Shown in pieces: positions 48,888 to 61,001 of a stretch of 64,000 bases of DNA. A program made the translations under genes and the position numbers. Position 1 is the stretch's first letter, and the number at the start of each line of letters is the position of its first letter. Source of the stretch: Arthrobotrys musiformis (taxonomy: Eukaryota; Ascomycota; Orbiliomycetes; Orbiliales; Orbiliaceae); NCBI GenBank assembly GCA_036971715.1, contig JAVHJL010000001.1, positions 3,596,001 through 3,660,000 on the forward strand, written 5' to 3'. Under the pieces are notes generated by a model. The model did not search any database. It had not been told where the DNA came from and was given only the letters and a program-made list of their open reading frames with translations.

Positions 48888-49246
48888 CGTTGGAGGTGTG
48901 TTCCAATTCTATCCATCCAGCCCGCCCAATTGCAATCAACCTGGCTCCAATGCCTATCCCCTTCCTACCTTCCCTCCTCTTGTATTCTCCGCCCTTTGAA
49001 GCTGTCCGGAACGAAAGGAAGGAACGAAGTCGAGATCGAATATCCTCGGATGCTCAAAGTGGGGTGAACAGAATAACACAAAAAGTGGGAGAAAGGAAAG
49101 CAAGGAAAAATCAAATTGAAGCCAAGACAAATCCAACCCGAATGCCGGCCCAATCCAAAAAACCCCTGTTCACAGACTCCACAAACCCATCAAGCTTGCA
49201 TCGCTAGCTTTACCTCATCACCACCACCAGCCATATCAAATACACA
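48888..49246. promoter_or_regulatory. Shared divergent promoter region (PPR gene / SHG1)
   Basis: 359 bp between two opposite starts. No distinct element recognised. Confidence 0.45.
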
Positions 49247-51228
49247 ATGTCGTCGCACGCCCCGACTCCTCCGCGAGGCACTAAGCGCGCCAATCCGTTC
49301 GACGACAGCGATCGTCCGTCCCGTACTTCATCCACAACCCGATACGACCGAGACCGGGAAGCCGATAGAGCGGTACGGGAGAAGGAACGAGATCGCGAAC
49401 GAGAACGGGAGCGAGAGAGAGAAAGAGAACGTGAACGACGTCTGAGGGAACGAGAGAGGAGCCGTTCTCGTGATCGGGAGCGAGAAAGGGAAAGAGATAG
49501 AGATAGGGATAGGGAAAGAGATCGGGAAAGGGATCGGGAACGGGACAGAGGGTACGACAGTGATCGCGACACTTTTCGTGGAGGAGCAGACCGATATCGC
49601 GGTAGACGGGACTCGAGAGAGCGGTCAAGAGAAAGGGGGGATAGATACCTCCCAGGCCGAGACAGAGATCGTGAACGAGACCGAGACCGAGATATATCCA
49701 GAGACAGGTCCAGAGAACGCGAGAGGGAAAGGGAACGCGAAAGGCGTGAAAGAGAACGCGAACGAGAACGGGAACGGGAAAGGGAAAGGGAAAGAGACCG
49801 GGAAATCGAAAGACGAGAGAGAGAACGTCGCAGGAATCGTTCCAGAGACCGTTCTAGAGGCAGTTACTACCGAGATGGTGGCAGGGCCCGGTCACGAACC
49901 CGATCCAGATCGAGAGACATCGATAGAGATAGGGAAAGGGACCGCCTTCGTGATGGCTCAAGGGACAGGTCCAGAAATAGATCCAGGGACCGCTCCAGGG
50001 ACACTTACCGTCGGAGGGACCGCTCGCGTCGCCGCTCACGAGACAGGGACTGGGGAAGAAACCCCTCAAGGGAAAGGTCACGATCTCGCGACCGCGACAG
50101 AGAGCGAGATAGAGAAAGAGACCGATCCAGAGAGAGGGAACGTGAGCGAGAGCGAGAGCGAGAACGTCGAGAAAGAGAGGCCGAGCGGGAAAGAGAAAGA
50201 GAAAGGGACCGTCGACTAGCAGAGCGGGAGCGGGAGCGAGACAGAGAACGGGAGGACCGTGAAAGAGATCGAGACCGCGACCGTGACCGCGATCGTGAAC
50301 GAGAAAGAGAACGAGATAAAGAAAGAGACAAGGAAAGAGATAAAGAAAAGGACCGAGCCAGGGACACCGACCGACGCCGTGAGCGCACTCCAGAAAAGAA
50401 ACGTGAAGCCTCACCAGCCAAACACAAAGACGAAGCCTCAAAACAGACATCACAATCAGCATCCTCTTCATCCCAGCAGCCACATAACGCCGCCACTCAA
50501 AAGCCCGAAGAGACCGCTGAATCAAAGCAAGCCACGATGGAAGCCACCTATAAAGCCTTCATTGAAAATGCTATATACGACGAGGGCCTCGTCCCTGAAG
50601 TAGATCCAAGCGACAAACAGCCCTCTGAGGCTGCCATCACTACCACCTTCAAGAAACGAGGTCACTTTGATAACTATCGGAAACAGTTCTTTTCCGAATT
50701 TGAGAAATCGGTATGCCACTTTTCCCCATATATCAAAAAAAGGAGAGATAAGAAGCTAACGAAATACCCCACAAACAGGAGGAAGCCCAAAAGTTCCTCA
50801 CAGAGCTGAAAGACTTTATACAAAAAGAACTAGAAAGAGACCCAGAATTTTATGACAAAGACAGCACCGCAAAGACCGCATCTTTGCTCGAGGGGGCAGT
50901 CGAAAGAAGCGATGTCTACCGCACGATCGAAGGTGCCGTCGATAAATTCCTAGCGGAACATAAAAACGAAATGGGTATGGCCGTCTTCAACATCTGGAAT
51001 GAGATGTTTGAAGAAATCAATGGTAGAAAGCCGTATGAGCCAAAGGACAGAGAGAAGGCAGGGAAGGCGGGCGAAGACAAGGACGGTGATTCGAAGATGG
51101 AAGAAGGCTCCAAAAAAGAAAATGAGCAATTAACATTAAGTGGGCTCCGAGGCGGCAGCGAGAGCAGCATATCCCCTGTGGCAGATAACAATGCTCCTAG
51201 GGCTGCAGGCGAGGTCAGAGTCTATTAG
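49247..51228 (+). CDS. SHG1: COMPASS complex subunit Shg1 (BOD1/SHG1 domain) with a long RE/RD repeat
   Basis: Expected subunit of the Set1 histone H3-K4 methyltransferase complex in the nucleus. Two exons (49247-50710, 50779-51228) give 637 residues. After a short N-terminus (MSSHAPTPPRGTKRANPFDD), residues ~32-385 are almost wholly Arg, Glu, Asp, Lys and Ser in alternating-charge repeats (RERERERE, RDRDRDRE), with a few RS and RSRD islands. The Shg1 domain begins at ~430 (TYKAFIENAIYDEG) and continues through FKKRGHFDNYRKQFFSEFE, across the intron, to KDFIQKELERDPEF and GAVDKFLAEHKNEMG. Yeast Shg1 is far smaller and lacks the repeat. The repeat resembles RD/RE domains of RNA-processing factors, so a role linking to RNA is possible but speculative. 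Confidence 0.88.
49343..50390 (+). repeat. Purine-rich hexamer-based coding repeat (Arg-Glu / Arg-Asp)
   Basis: About 1 kb of degenerate hexamer and longer repeats such as CGAGAACGGGAGCGAGAG, inside SHG1. It keeps all three forward frames and much of the reverse strand open, giving long spurious frames. Confidence 0.88.
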
Positions 51229-52090
51229 CGATCAGACTTCGACTAAGCCGCACGAATAAGAACGGGATGAAATCCCTTACCTTTCCCGTATCACGACCTA
51301 TCTTATAATTTAGACAAAGGGAAAGTCAATACAATACGCGGAATGAAATAATTCCAATTGAACGAAATTATCATTAAGTCTTTTCGAAGAAGCCTTGCCT
51401 AGAATTCTTATTTATTATAACAGATAGGATACCAGTTGTGTCCGATATCCGATAGCTCTCAAGGACATCAGCGGTATGTATGTACCAACATTAGAAGGCT
51501 CTCCTTTTAAGCGCCTGCTTTGCGCATAAGGCAGGCCGTATCAGCATTTGCGAAGCCAGCAAGTATCCCAGAATCCACAGCGATAGAGCCCAGCGAAAAA
51601 AGAAAGGAAAAAAGGCTAACACGGATACCTAGCTATCAGAAAGAATATATGTACAGAATATAGACACAGCCCAAGCGCTCAAGATGGGAATAATAAACAG
51701 AGGAACGATAAAAGAGGCCGGCAGAGAGCGCGAAAGGCAAGATCCACGAAGTTAGGAAGAGAAGGCGTGAACAAAACTGATAGAACGTGAACACTCAGGC
51801 CCAAATGCTCATTCCCATGACGCCGAGAGGAAAACGGAGGAAGGAGACCCAAAGGAATTGCGAAACAGAAGAACGGAAAGGAGTATATGCTCGAAGTCCA
51901 TCGCGTTGGAGAATGTGGCATACGGAGAGAAGTAATAATAAGGGTTCTAGATCAAGAGAAAAGAGAGAGAGAACGCCGTGGGTGTCGTTAAATAGTAGGC
52001 AGCTCTGATTTTCGTAAAAGCGAAATATTTCGCGTGACAAAGGATATGGCTCCACAAGACAATGATATGGCATAAAAACCGGCCGTTCAA
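51229..52090. other. Convergent intergenic region (SHG1 / DMA)
   Basis: 860 bp between two 3' ends. Short frames on both strands have no coding support; nothing else is seen. Confidence 0.5.
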
Positions 52091-53805
52091 TCACATTCTG
52101 CCGGTTGTACCGTTCAAAACGAATGGGCCAGCGTTGTTTCTTGGAGTCTGGTTTGCTGGGTCGGTGGCTGTATCCCCACCGTTCGTTGCAAGTGTGATCA
52201 CAGCTGGGAGTGGAATATGCATTGGAGCACTTTCCGTAGCAGTAGCAGCCGGCTCCTCCGGCTGTGGCGTCTTCGCTCGATCCTCTGCCTGTTGGTCCGG
52301 CGCAGCGAGCTGTGCCGCATCATCAGCCTTCCCAGACGATTCATTCGCCGAGTCGTCTTTCGCTTTGTCCAAATCTTCCCAATTCTCATCGGTTCCTTCC
52401 TCGATGTCAGCCTCCAGATCTGCGATTTCGCGGCAATTTGGGCAAGAGAGGATTGGATATGTTGTTTCGATAATTGGTCTGATGCATTTATAGTGCCACA
52501 CGTGCGAGCACGGGGCCACAAAAAGTGGTTGGCATGGCTATAGAAAAATTAGCAGACGCCCCAAAAAAAGGTCAGGATATATGTATAAAACATACTGCAA
52601 TGTTCAGAAGACATATAGCACATTCTCCAGCATGGGAATCACTTCCCGTTCCCTTATTCACAGAAGGTTTACCCAAATTCTGAATCCTCCGATGTGCAGC
52701 AACGCTATAGGATGTAGATATTAGCAACCACACACATAATATTGAAGGATAGAATAACCGGGGTTTAATACTTGAACTGGTTGATAGATTTTGCATCTCT
52801 ATTCAACTCGAGCTTCATTTTCACGCATCGAAAAATGAGCTCCTCGCCTCCCTTAAAGTCGATCCCAAGTTGAACAACATCTCCATCGTGGACGGCGTAT
52901 GGTTTGCTTTCCGTGTTCGGATGGCTGAGCCTAACATGATTGAGGAATGTACCACTGCTGCTTCCCACGTCCTTCATATACCAGATTCCGTCGCTCCACC
53001 AAAATTCGCAATGCCGTCGGGATACCACTTTGGACTTGAAACCGACGGGGTTGCCGTTATCACGGTCGCTGAATCTACCGACTTTGACCACTTCACCGAT
53101 AGCCTTGATCGATCTCTCCATAGGAGCAAAGGTATGGGGCCTACGGTTGGATCTAGGATCCACATGAGGCACAAATCGGATTGTTGGGACTTTTCCATCA
53201 GGAAGCCCACTTGTCAGGGTGCCGGGATGAGTACCTTGCACCGGTAGAGCCGCCATTCCATTCGTTGGAGAAGTACTAGCCTGTTCGGAGGCACCATTGA
53301 GGCCTAACGAAATCCCGCCGTTTCCGGTCGTGCTCGCCTGGGCAGTGATAGTTGTAGTGATAGGAGACGTTGCAGTCGTAGGAGGAGCAGTACGAATCTG
53401 TGAGAGGGGGCTTGTAGTGTCGTTTGGAGTGACGGGTTCAGTAACCACCGGAGCAGATGGCCTTCGAGACAGACCAGGAATGCTGCTGACAGAAGGGAGC
53501 CATGAAGTCGTTGAGCTGGCGTGCTGGTCTTCTATGGAGCCAGAAGTTGTCGAGATTTGGCGGATAGTCGATGTTGAAGTCGAAGTCGCCGTCATAGTAG
53601 AAGCACCCTGGGTATTAGTAGCAGCCGGTGCAGGAGGAGGTGGAGGAACGGGAGTAGGAGTGCTCGAGTGATGATGGCCACGGAGATAGTTGAATGCTCG
53701 TATCCGGGAGCGAGTCGATGTCGGGGATGTAGTCTGAGGCGAGAGAGGTGGAGATGTAGAAGTGGCTAACTGGGGAGGAGGCACGACTGAGGTTGGAGCC
53801 ATCAT
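52091..53805 (-). CDS. DMA1: FHA-RING E3 ubiquitin ligase, Dma1/Dma2 type
   Basis: Ubiquitin ligase that binds phospho-Thr partners through its FHA domain and acts in mitotic exit, septation and spindle checkpoints in yeasts. Three exons (53805-52772, 52704-52596, 52537-52091) give 529 residues. Residues 1-~205 are Ser/Thr/Pro-rich and disordered. The FHA domain (~225-330) shows VVKVGRFSD, SRRHCEFWW and SSSGTFLNHVRL, including the Arg, Ser-Arg-Arg-His and Asn that bind phosphopeptide. The RING ligands are Cys373, Cys376, Cys391, His393, His396, Cys399, Cys413 and Cys416, with PCQPLFVAPCSHVWHYKC as in Dma proteins. The C-terminus is acidic and Ala/Pro-rich. The FHA-then-RING order separates it from other RING proteins. 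Confidence 0.95.
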
Positions 53806-53984
53806 TTCGATTTATTTAAGATTCCTTGTTGACGTTAACGTTAATAATGTTAATTCCTATCAACGACCGAACGACCGGACGACGAAACAAAGGCCGCCAG
53901 CCAGCTGCAGGGTTCTGCTCAAAGAAAGAAGGAAGCACCATCAGCATTGTATCATCACACATATCACATACATCAGCATCAGCA

Positions 53985-54045
53985 CGGGCACGGGCGTGGA
54001 CATGAACGTGAACATGAACATGAGCATGGGCATGAGAGAGCCCGG
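53985..54045 (+). repeat. Degenerate GAACAT/GAGCAT hexamer repeat
   Basis: About nine units of the type GNACATGA / GAGCATG upstream of the DMA gene start, on the strand opposite to it. It looks like a small minisatellite; translation would give alternating His and Glu, with no sign that it is translated. Confidence 0.65.
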
Positions 54046-54219
54046 TATGAGCATGTTCTTGTTATTTTCACAGCATCAAAGAATGTCCCCTTCCTCTTCC
54101 CCCTCCCAGCTGCACCAGCCAGCTGCAGTCATATCTGCCAGGGAATGTCACTCCTGCCGTCGATGTGGATTGTATTGTGCGTATTGTCTGTATGTCTGTC
54201 TGTCGACCTACCTCTCTCG

Positions 54220-54290
54220 CTAGCTCTCAATCTCACACTCTCTATTTCGCTCTCTCCTCTCACTCTCTCACACTCTTGCCAGTACAAAGC
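54220..54290 (+). repeat. CT-rich (CTCT) tract
   Basis: Pyrimidine-rich stretch with repeated CTCTC and TCTCACTC units about 420-490 bp upstream of the DMA start. Such tracts are common in fungal promoters. Confidence 0.6.
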
Positions 54291-57200
54291 TGACCCTGGT
54301 CCCGCAAGTTGCTCCAAAAGAAAAACAGCTAAAAGCGCTCCACCCAATGTTTTGTTTGACCCCTCTTCAAGATTGCCGATCCGTGAAGAAAGAAATAAAT
54401 AAATAAAGAAAAAAAAAGATAGCCGATGGAACGACGACGGTGATAATGGTGAAGACGAGGAGAGCGATTTTGTGGACCGCCTTCGCGTCCAAAGGGCCTT
54501 TTGATTTGGGATTTTAGCGTTGGGACTTGGTATGCTGCAGCCCTGCCTGGTCCAAGATTAGGCCCAAAGCTCAAATTAATACGAAGGCTGGGTGGGTTTG
54601 ACTGGCTTGCAGCTGGCTCCTCAAATCGACTCTTTCCAAGCAAAACCGGAGGCGAGATATTTCAAATCCTGCAATATCGAAATTGCAAGTTGATCCTTAG
54701 GAGGAGGAAGGAAGTCAAAGAGGTTGAAGATGAGGAGGTGAAGGAGGTTGAAACGGAAAACTAACAATATGAAATATCGGAATTCGGGGCCCAGCTCTCA
54801 GATCTGTGCGCCAGGCTCTGCTAAGTACTTATTCAAAGCGCCCAGATGTACTCCTTCCCGACATGACCTGACAGCAGCAATACAGGGCAGGTGGCCATCG
54901 AGGCCAAAATGTATCAGGTACTAAAGGCCCTGCAGCCAGGGAGGATTCCGTGGGATCCTGCCAAAAAGCAATCGCAGCCGACTCACTTTAAGACCGCTGC
55001 ACAGCATGCTAGCAATTGCAAGCAAAAGCTGAAAAATTCCAAGCTGGAAAGGGCTCACCGCGTGATCGAGGTTTCCGATATTCGAACAGACAGGGAGCTC
55101 CAAAACAGCCAAAGCCTCGAGAAATTGCAGGACGCTGAATAAAAAGAGTACCCACCGTTCCGGAATTCCAGACGTCAACGTTCTCGTTTCATGCGGGGTA
55201 AATGAACAAAAAAAACCTCCCGTGGGGATTACCGTTCGTTAACTTGCTTTATTACGGAGTATTAAGTATCAAAACACGAGATATTCATGCAATCGTTCGA
55301 TACATCATGAGGCTTGATATGTATCTTCTTCCCTGAATTTTTCGTTTCCTTTGTCGGAATTCGTCAAGGGTGGCTAACGAGATCGATACTTTGATGCCCA
55401 CGTGCGACAAGTAGCTCCATCAAAGCTTCCCAATCTAAGCTAAGATACGGCGATAACTAGGAGCTAAGCTAAGTCAAATGGCCCTTCGGTTCCAGCTAAA
55501 TGTCTTTGCCTTCCCCCGATGCTGGGTTTCACCATACTAGGGTCATCCTTTGGGTTCGGCACCTGCCCAACTTTCCTTTTTTCCTTTTCCATGATATCAA
55601 CTCTTCCTAGCATCCAGGGTTCGGACTTTATCGACTAATGTAGCTAACTTATTCGTCTGCAAACCTACCATTTCTATCAAATGCACCAACACTGTTCGGG
55701 TGAGTATCAAAGCTTATCGAAAGCTTGGGTTTGGCGTCTCGAAGCCGATTCGATGGAAATTGCCGGCCGTTGATGCAATATTTATTATACATTACATAAA
55801 ACTAAATACATCACCGATAAACAAATATCGTCGGGATATCTGTAATCTAAAATCAAAATAATCGAAAGTCATAGGTATGCCTAGGTAATTCAGTAGTTAG
55901 ATAGCATAATCACTTTAGTACTCCTTACGAGTAAGGCCTTTTGGCTGAATCCGTACCAAAATGCAAAAAAAGTACCCTTGACGCTGGACCGATTTCAAAT
56001 GCAAATGCCGTCACACATCCGAAATCCAACAGGATTGATTGGTTTGCTTTATGCAGCTATGCGACAAAGTCTCAATACACGCATGGGTATATCTACAAAT
56101 ATAAATTCAGAGCATGTAGCTCGAGTTCCTTGCCTTTCTAAAACATGCCCACTAAACAGCGATATGATTATTTATAAAGATTGATTACTCAGGGATATTC
56201 TTTCCCGCCAGAAGCCTAACTCCGGCGTGACCGGTACTACATGCAGTGTTTAAATGTGTACATAGGTAGATTATACTCAGTCTCGCGGCTGTACCTGATC
56301 GTTTTACTAGATCGAGGTCTAGATTTCAAACCCTGCATACAAGGCCGCAAGGGCCCTCATGATCAGCACAACCTCAGAGGGATACGGATCCTCCCTTGAT
56401 CTAGCCTTGTACCTGGCGGGCCCTGGGTTCGAGGCTCCCTATCCCTGACCTATTCAGCAGCGGTGTGTACAAACTACAGCCAAACATCCTCGCATTAAGT
56501 GATACCAACGTACGTATATCAGCTACGCGCCGAGGACCAGACGCCGCCTGAAACTAGGCTGCGAGCCTTTTAGTTCCTAAGGCGTTCGAAATATAAATCT
56601 TTCAGCGCCGCAGCGTCTATTGTAATATTTGCGAACTGAACTTTTTAAAAAATTACCAGCAATATATACCGCCATGCCCTCAGCGCAATGCCGATATAAA
56701 CACATACAGCCCGCGCTTTGAATACATGCATAGAGAGCGGTATTAACTAACAGGGTTAGTGTTTGAGAATTATAGCCGAACTAAAATGATATAAAACTAT
56801 TGCCTTTATGGGGCCACTAGGCTACGACGTGTAAATGTTCGAGTACCTAGGTACCTATGAAGTCATACTCAACTCAGGATCTTAAGATCGAGATATCGTG
56901 AGTATTAATGTTTCTAGGTTCAAAGTCGATTTAGGTATTGTTCATATCCGGTAGCTTTGGATTTAAACTCCAGATAAACATGTATTTACAACCTTGTTCA
57001 ACTATCTAATGCCGTGATTAGTAGTGTGTACATGTACATACATACAGGCGTATATAAGACCAAGGCTACTATACTAGTTACTTCTAGATCTATAGATACT
57101 TAAACTTACAAAATGGTAGGTATTTATTATATTCGAGTAGTTAATTTATATATTCTCACTTACCAACCGCGGACTTCTATATAGTCCCATATATACCCTA

Positions 57201-58161
57201 GGAAATATAAGTCCACGTGGAAATATCGGCACGTGCGTTTAAATATTTCGCAACCACGAGCAGCCATCGTTTTCAGAAATTTAAACGTTGCATTTTAAGA
57301 CCGATTCATCATGAACTAAACCCTCTCACTCAGGACTATTCACGGATATATATCCCTCGAACCCGTCTCAGCCATGACCAGATGGGTCTGTAGACGGTCT
57401 CCTTTAGACCACAATGGAATGGTCGGTGGAAAAAGTCTGCGTTGCCCACACAAAATGCCACAGGTGCTCTGATATTTGTGGACCGCGGCGACCGGTTCAC
57501 CATTCCACATGCAGCTTGGAGAGTTCCTTCCCTTCGGCTGCCCGCTGCAATACTCCGTTCTCCGTGCTGGACATATCAATTTTAATCCGAATCGACGATA
57601 AATTTAACCAAGATGCATTGACATCCCACTCCATCTGCAATAATTGCTTCTTCGCAGCGCTTACCAGCGGCCTGGGCTCGATTACGATATCAATTCAACA
57701 AAAAAAGACCCTCGAGCTCAATGGAAAATAGAATTGAATCGGTGTAGTTTATATTTCTTACGTTTTACCCCAAATTTCAAGTCGCACGAGCTTTGTGGAC
57801 TGCCATCCGACCAATCCAACGCACAGACTCGGCCTCCAGACTTTCCCCCAATCGAATTAAGCTTCCACGTTTTTCCTCCCCTTTGCATCTGCAGTCTTCC
57901 CTCTCTCTTCTCTTCATTGCATTCTCATCTCCTGTAACCTGTCTGTATCTGTCTGTAGCCGTCTGCCGAAAGGTCCCGATTTCCAAGCTCGAAGAATTTG
58001 CAATTTTTGTGTAGAAGTGTTTCCTTCTTCCTCTCCAGATCCAATTGCGATTCTCAAAACCGGTTCAGGTAGCTGAGAAACTCGGATATCACATCCCTAG
58101 CTCAAGCTTTACCCCAGGTTACCAAATTTCAACATTTTCCCTTCCCTTCCCTCTCGCCACG

Positions 58162-60845
58162 ATGACCATCCCAGCAGCAGCAGCAGAAACAGCCGCCGGC
58201 CAGCCAAAACTCCTGTGGACGCATTCATCGCCAGAAAGTACCCACCTGCACAAGTTCAAGGAACACATCCAGAAAAAGTACCAGGTTGAGTTTGGAGCAG
58301 AAACTGCTTCGAATTCGCTTTACCAATGGTCAATTGATCATCCTTCCCTGTTTTGGGCCGAGGTCTGGGAGTTTACCGGTGTTAGAGCTTCGAAGCCGTT
58401 TTCCAAGGTTGGTTGGAGGTGAACCTCACATTTTTTTTCTTTTCTTTTCCAAACAAAAAAATGTTGAAAAAGTAGATTAGCTTGTGTTCTTTAGACTGAA
58501 CTTGGATGTTGATGATTGGAATCTTACAGGTAATCGATGAAAGCGCACCCATATTCCCCAGGCCGGCGTGGTTCGAAGGCGCCAGGTTGAATTTCGCAGA
58601 AAACCTGCTGTACCCGGCATCGATCAAGGACGACAGTGGCATTGCTGTGATCGCTGCGACTGAAGTATCCAGGGAGACAATTACCTGGAAGCAATTGAGG
58701 GAAAGAGTTAGAAGGTGCTCTGCTGCCCTTCGAAGATGTGGATTGAAGGAGGGCGATAGAGTTGCTGGTATGATGATGATAGTAATATAATCCAGAGAGG
58801 TGGTGATATAAAATGGCTAAAATATGAGAACAGCCTACGTCGGCAACCACGCCAATACCTTGGTCGCCGCCCTCTCAACATCTGCAATCGGAGCAATATG
58901 GACAGCCACAAGCCCAGACGTCGGCGCAACCGCTGTCCTGGACCGTTTCGCCCAAATCGAGCCCTCGGTCCTCTTCGTCGACAATGCTGTAATCTACAAT
59001 GGCAAAACCCACGATAACATGAGTAAAGTCAAGGAAATTGTTAAGCAATTGCCCTCGGTTCGAACGATCGTGGTGTTCCCCAGCGTGCCGACCCATGAGA
59101 CTTCCATACACCCTAGGGAGCTTAGGGCCGGACAGGAGACTTTGTTGTATCCTGCTTTCTTGAGCTTGGGCCCTGCGACGGCGGATTTGAAGTTTGCGCA
59201 GTTGGAGCCAGATCATCCGCTTTATATTCTGTATTCTTCGGGGACAACGGGGAGTATGTAGGCTGATAGTCTTTGTTACGAAAGTTTGGCAGGCCGCTGA
59301 TAGGGTATTAATATTGCAGAACCGAAGTGCATTGTTCATGGAGCCGTCGGGACGTTGATACAGCATAAGAAGGAACACCAGCTATGCTCTGATATGGTAA
59401 GTCGTAGAACTCCCAAATCAGATCCCGAGGGGGGGGAAACACGTCTAACAATGTATTTTAGGGCCCTGGTGATATCTTTTTCCAATTCACCACAGTGGCA
59501 TGGATGATGTGGCATTACAACGTCAGCGCACTCGCAAGTGGCGCTACAATCTTTCTGTACGATGGCTCGCCGTTCCGCCCCCTCGTCGACGGGAACGGAG
59601 ATCTCGCAATGCCAAAATTAATCGATGAGCTCGGTGTCACTTGTTTCGGTACCAGCGCAAAGTACCTATCGATATTGGAACAGAACAATGCCTTACCCCG
59701 TGAGTTCCATATTTGGCATAAACTCAGTCTAGATTTATTGGCTAATATCTAAATGGCGGAGGTAGATGAGAAATTCCCTATGGAGAAGCTCAGAGCAATC
59801 TACAGCACCGGCAGCGTTCTCGCCCCCTCGACATTCGACTACGTCTACAAAGCTTTCGGTCCAGATATCAACCTGGGCTCCATAACCGGTGGAACAGATA
59901 TCATCTCTCTCTTCGGCGCTCCATCCCCACTGGCCCCCGTATACTCCGGAGAAATCCAATGTATCGGCCTCGGTATGGCGGTTCAGTCATGGGATATGGA
60001 TGGGAAGCCGGTGGAAGACGAGCCGGGCGATTTGGTGTGCACGAAGCCGTTCCCTTGCATGCCCGTAAAGTTTTGGGGCGCGGAAGGGGAGAAAGCTTAT
60101 CGAAGGAGTTACTTTGAACATTTTGAGGGTGTCTGGCATCATGGGGATTTTATCAAAATCAACTCGAAGACGAGAGGATTGTTGATGGTGAGTTTATGAT
60201 TGGAAATATATTGGCGTTCTTTAACAGGGTTAACGATCTTTTAATAGCTAGGAAGGAGTGATGGTATTTTGAAGCCTGGTAAGCAAAACTCTTATTCATT
60301 CCACTTAGGAGATGGGTGGGACTGATGAGAAATAAATAGCTGGCGTACGCTTCGGCTCAAGCGAAATATACAACGTCTTGCTATCCAAATTCCCACAGGA
60401 GTTCGAGGATGCCCTCTGCATCGGCCGAAGGAGACCCAACGACCTCGACGAAACGGTCGTACTATTCGTCAAGATGGCATCCGGCTATGAATTTTCCGAA
60501 GAGCTGGTCAAGAGGATTAAAGACACGATAAGAACCGAGTGCAGTGGGAGACATGTGCCCGCTATCGTTGACGAGACACCGGAGATACCTGTTACCACCA
60601 ACGGGAAGAAGTATGTCCTTTCACCTCTATCATATCCCATATGCACATACCAGTTCTAACGGTTCACTATAGGATTGAAGTTGCTGTTAAGCAGATTCTC
60701 TGCGGTATTGATATTAAGACATCAGCTAGCGGTAAGTCATCACGCCAAACCCCTTCGATATATGCGTGCGCTAAGAATACGTGATGAAATAGTGAGCAAT
60801 CCGGGATGTCTGGATTGGTACCGCAATTGGTCGGCTACCCACTAG
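58162..60845 (+). CDS. Acetoacetyl-CoA synthetase (acetoacetate-CoA ligase)
   Basis: ANL-superfamily enzyme that activates acetoacetate to acetoacetyl-CoA with ATP, in the cytosol. Ten exons (58162-58407, 58530-58767, 58834-59253, 59320-59396, 59462-59699, 59766-60187, 60248-60278, 60340-60610, 60673-60731, 60793-60845) give 684 residues in frame, the usual family length. Visible blocks are FEGARLNFAENLL, AYVGNHANTLVAALS with IWTATSPDVG, the AMP-binding P-loop YSSGTTGKPKCIVHG (joined across an intron), FQFTTVAWMMWHYN, SITGGTDIISLF, VWHHGDF, and GRSDGILKPAGVRFGSSEIY, which is completed by a 31-nt exon. The C-terminal PVTTNGKKIEVAVK carries the conserved catalytic Lys. There is no peroxisomal or mitochondrial signal. 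The first donor (GTTGGT) is weak. It is tail-to-tail with ABZ2. Confidence 0.95.
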
Positions 60846-61001
60846 ATTCTCAAATAGAGAATAATAATAATACATCGACTAGAAGGTCTAGAGAACATCA
60901 TGTTACATCCATATGCATATCCCGCAGTGTTAGCGTATAAACCCCTAATAGAGGATCAAACTCCCGTCTACAAAGGCCATAACCACCAAACCTCCATAAA
61001 C

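Larger units (their letters stand above)
53806..58161. other. 4.4-kb region without a supportable gene
   Basis: The first 600 bp (likely DMA promoter and leader) contain a degenerate hexamer repeat and a CT-rich tract. 54.8-57.3 kb is AT-rich with frequent stops in all frames and CTAGGTA-type motifs. 57.8-58.1 kb is pyrimidine-rich and probably the AACS promoter or leader. None of the short frames has coding support. Confidence 0.5.

Noticed and set aside
49210..50525. Long minus-strand frames opposite SHG1 with Ser-Arg/Ser-Leu repeats
   Set aside because: They are the complement of the hexamer repeat coding Arg-Glu/Arg-Asp; the sense strand leads into a real Shg1 domain, the antisense frames into nothing.
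53762..54402. Plus-strand frames coding His/Glu-rich peptides upstream of the DMA gene
   Set aside because: Produced by the hexamer minisatellite and the CT tract; no coding signature beyond the repeat.
56425..56460. GGGTTCGAGGCTCCC, another B-box-like sequence
   Set aside because: No cloverleaf can be drawn from the surrounding bases.
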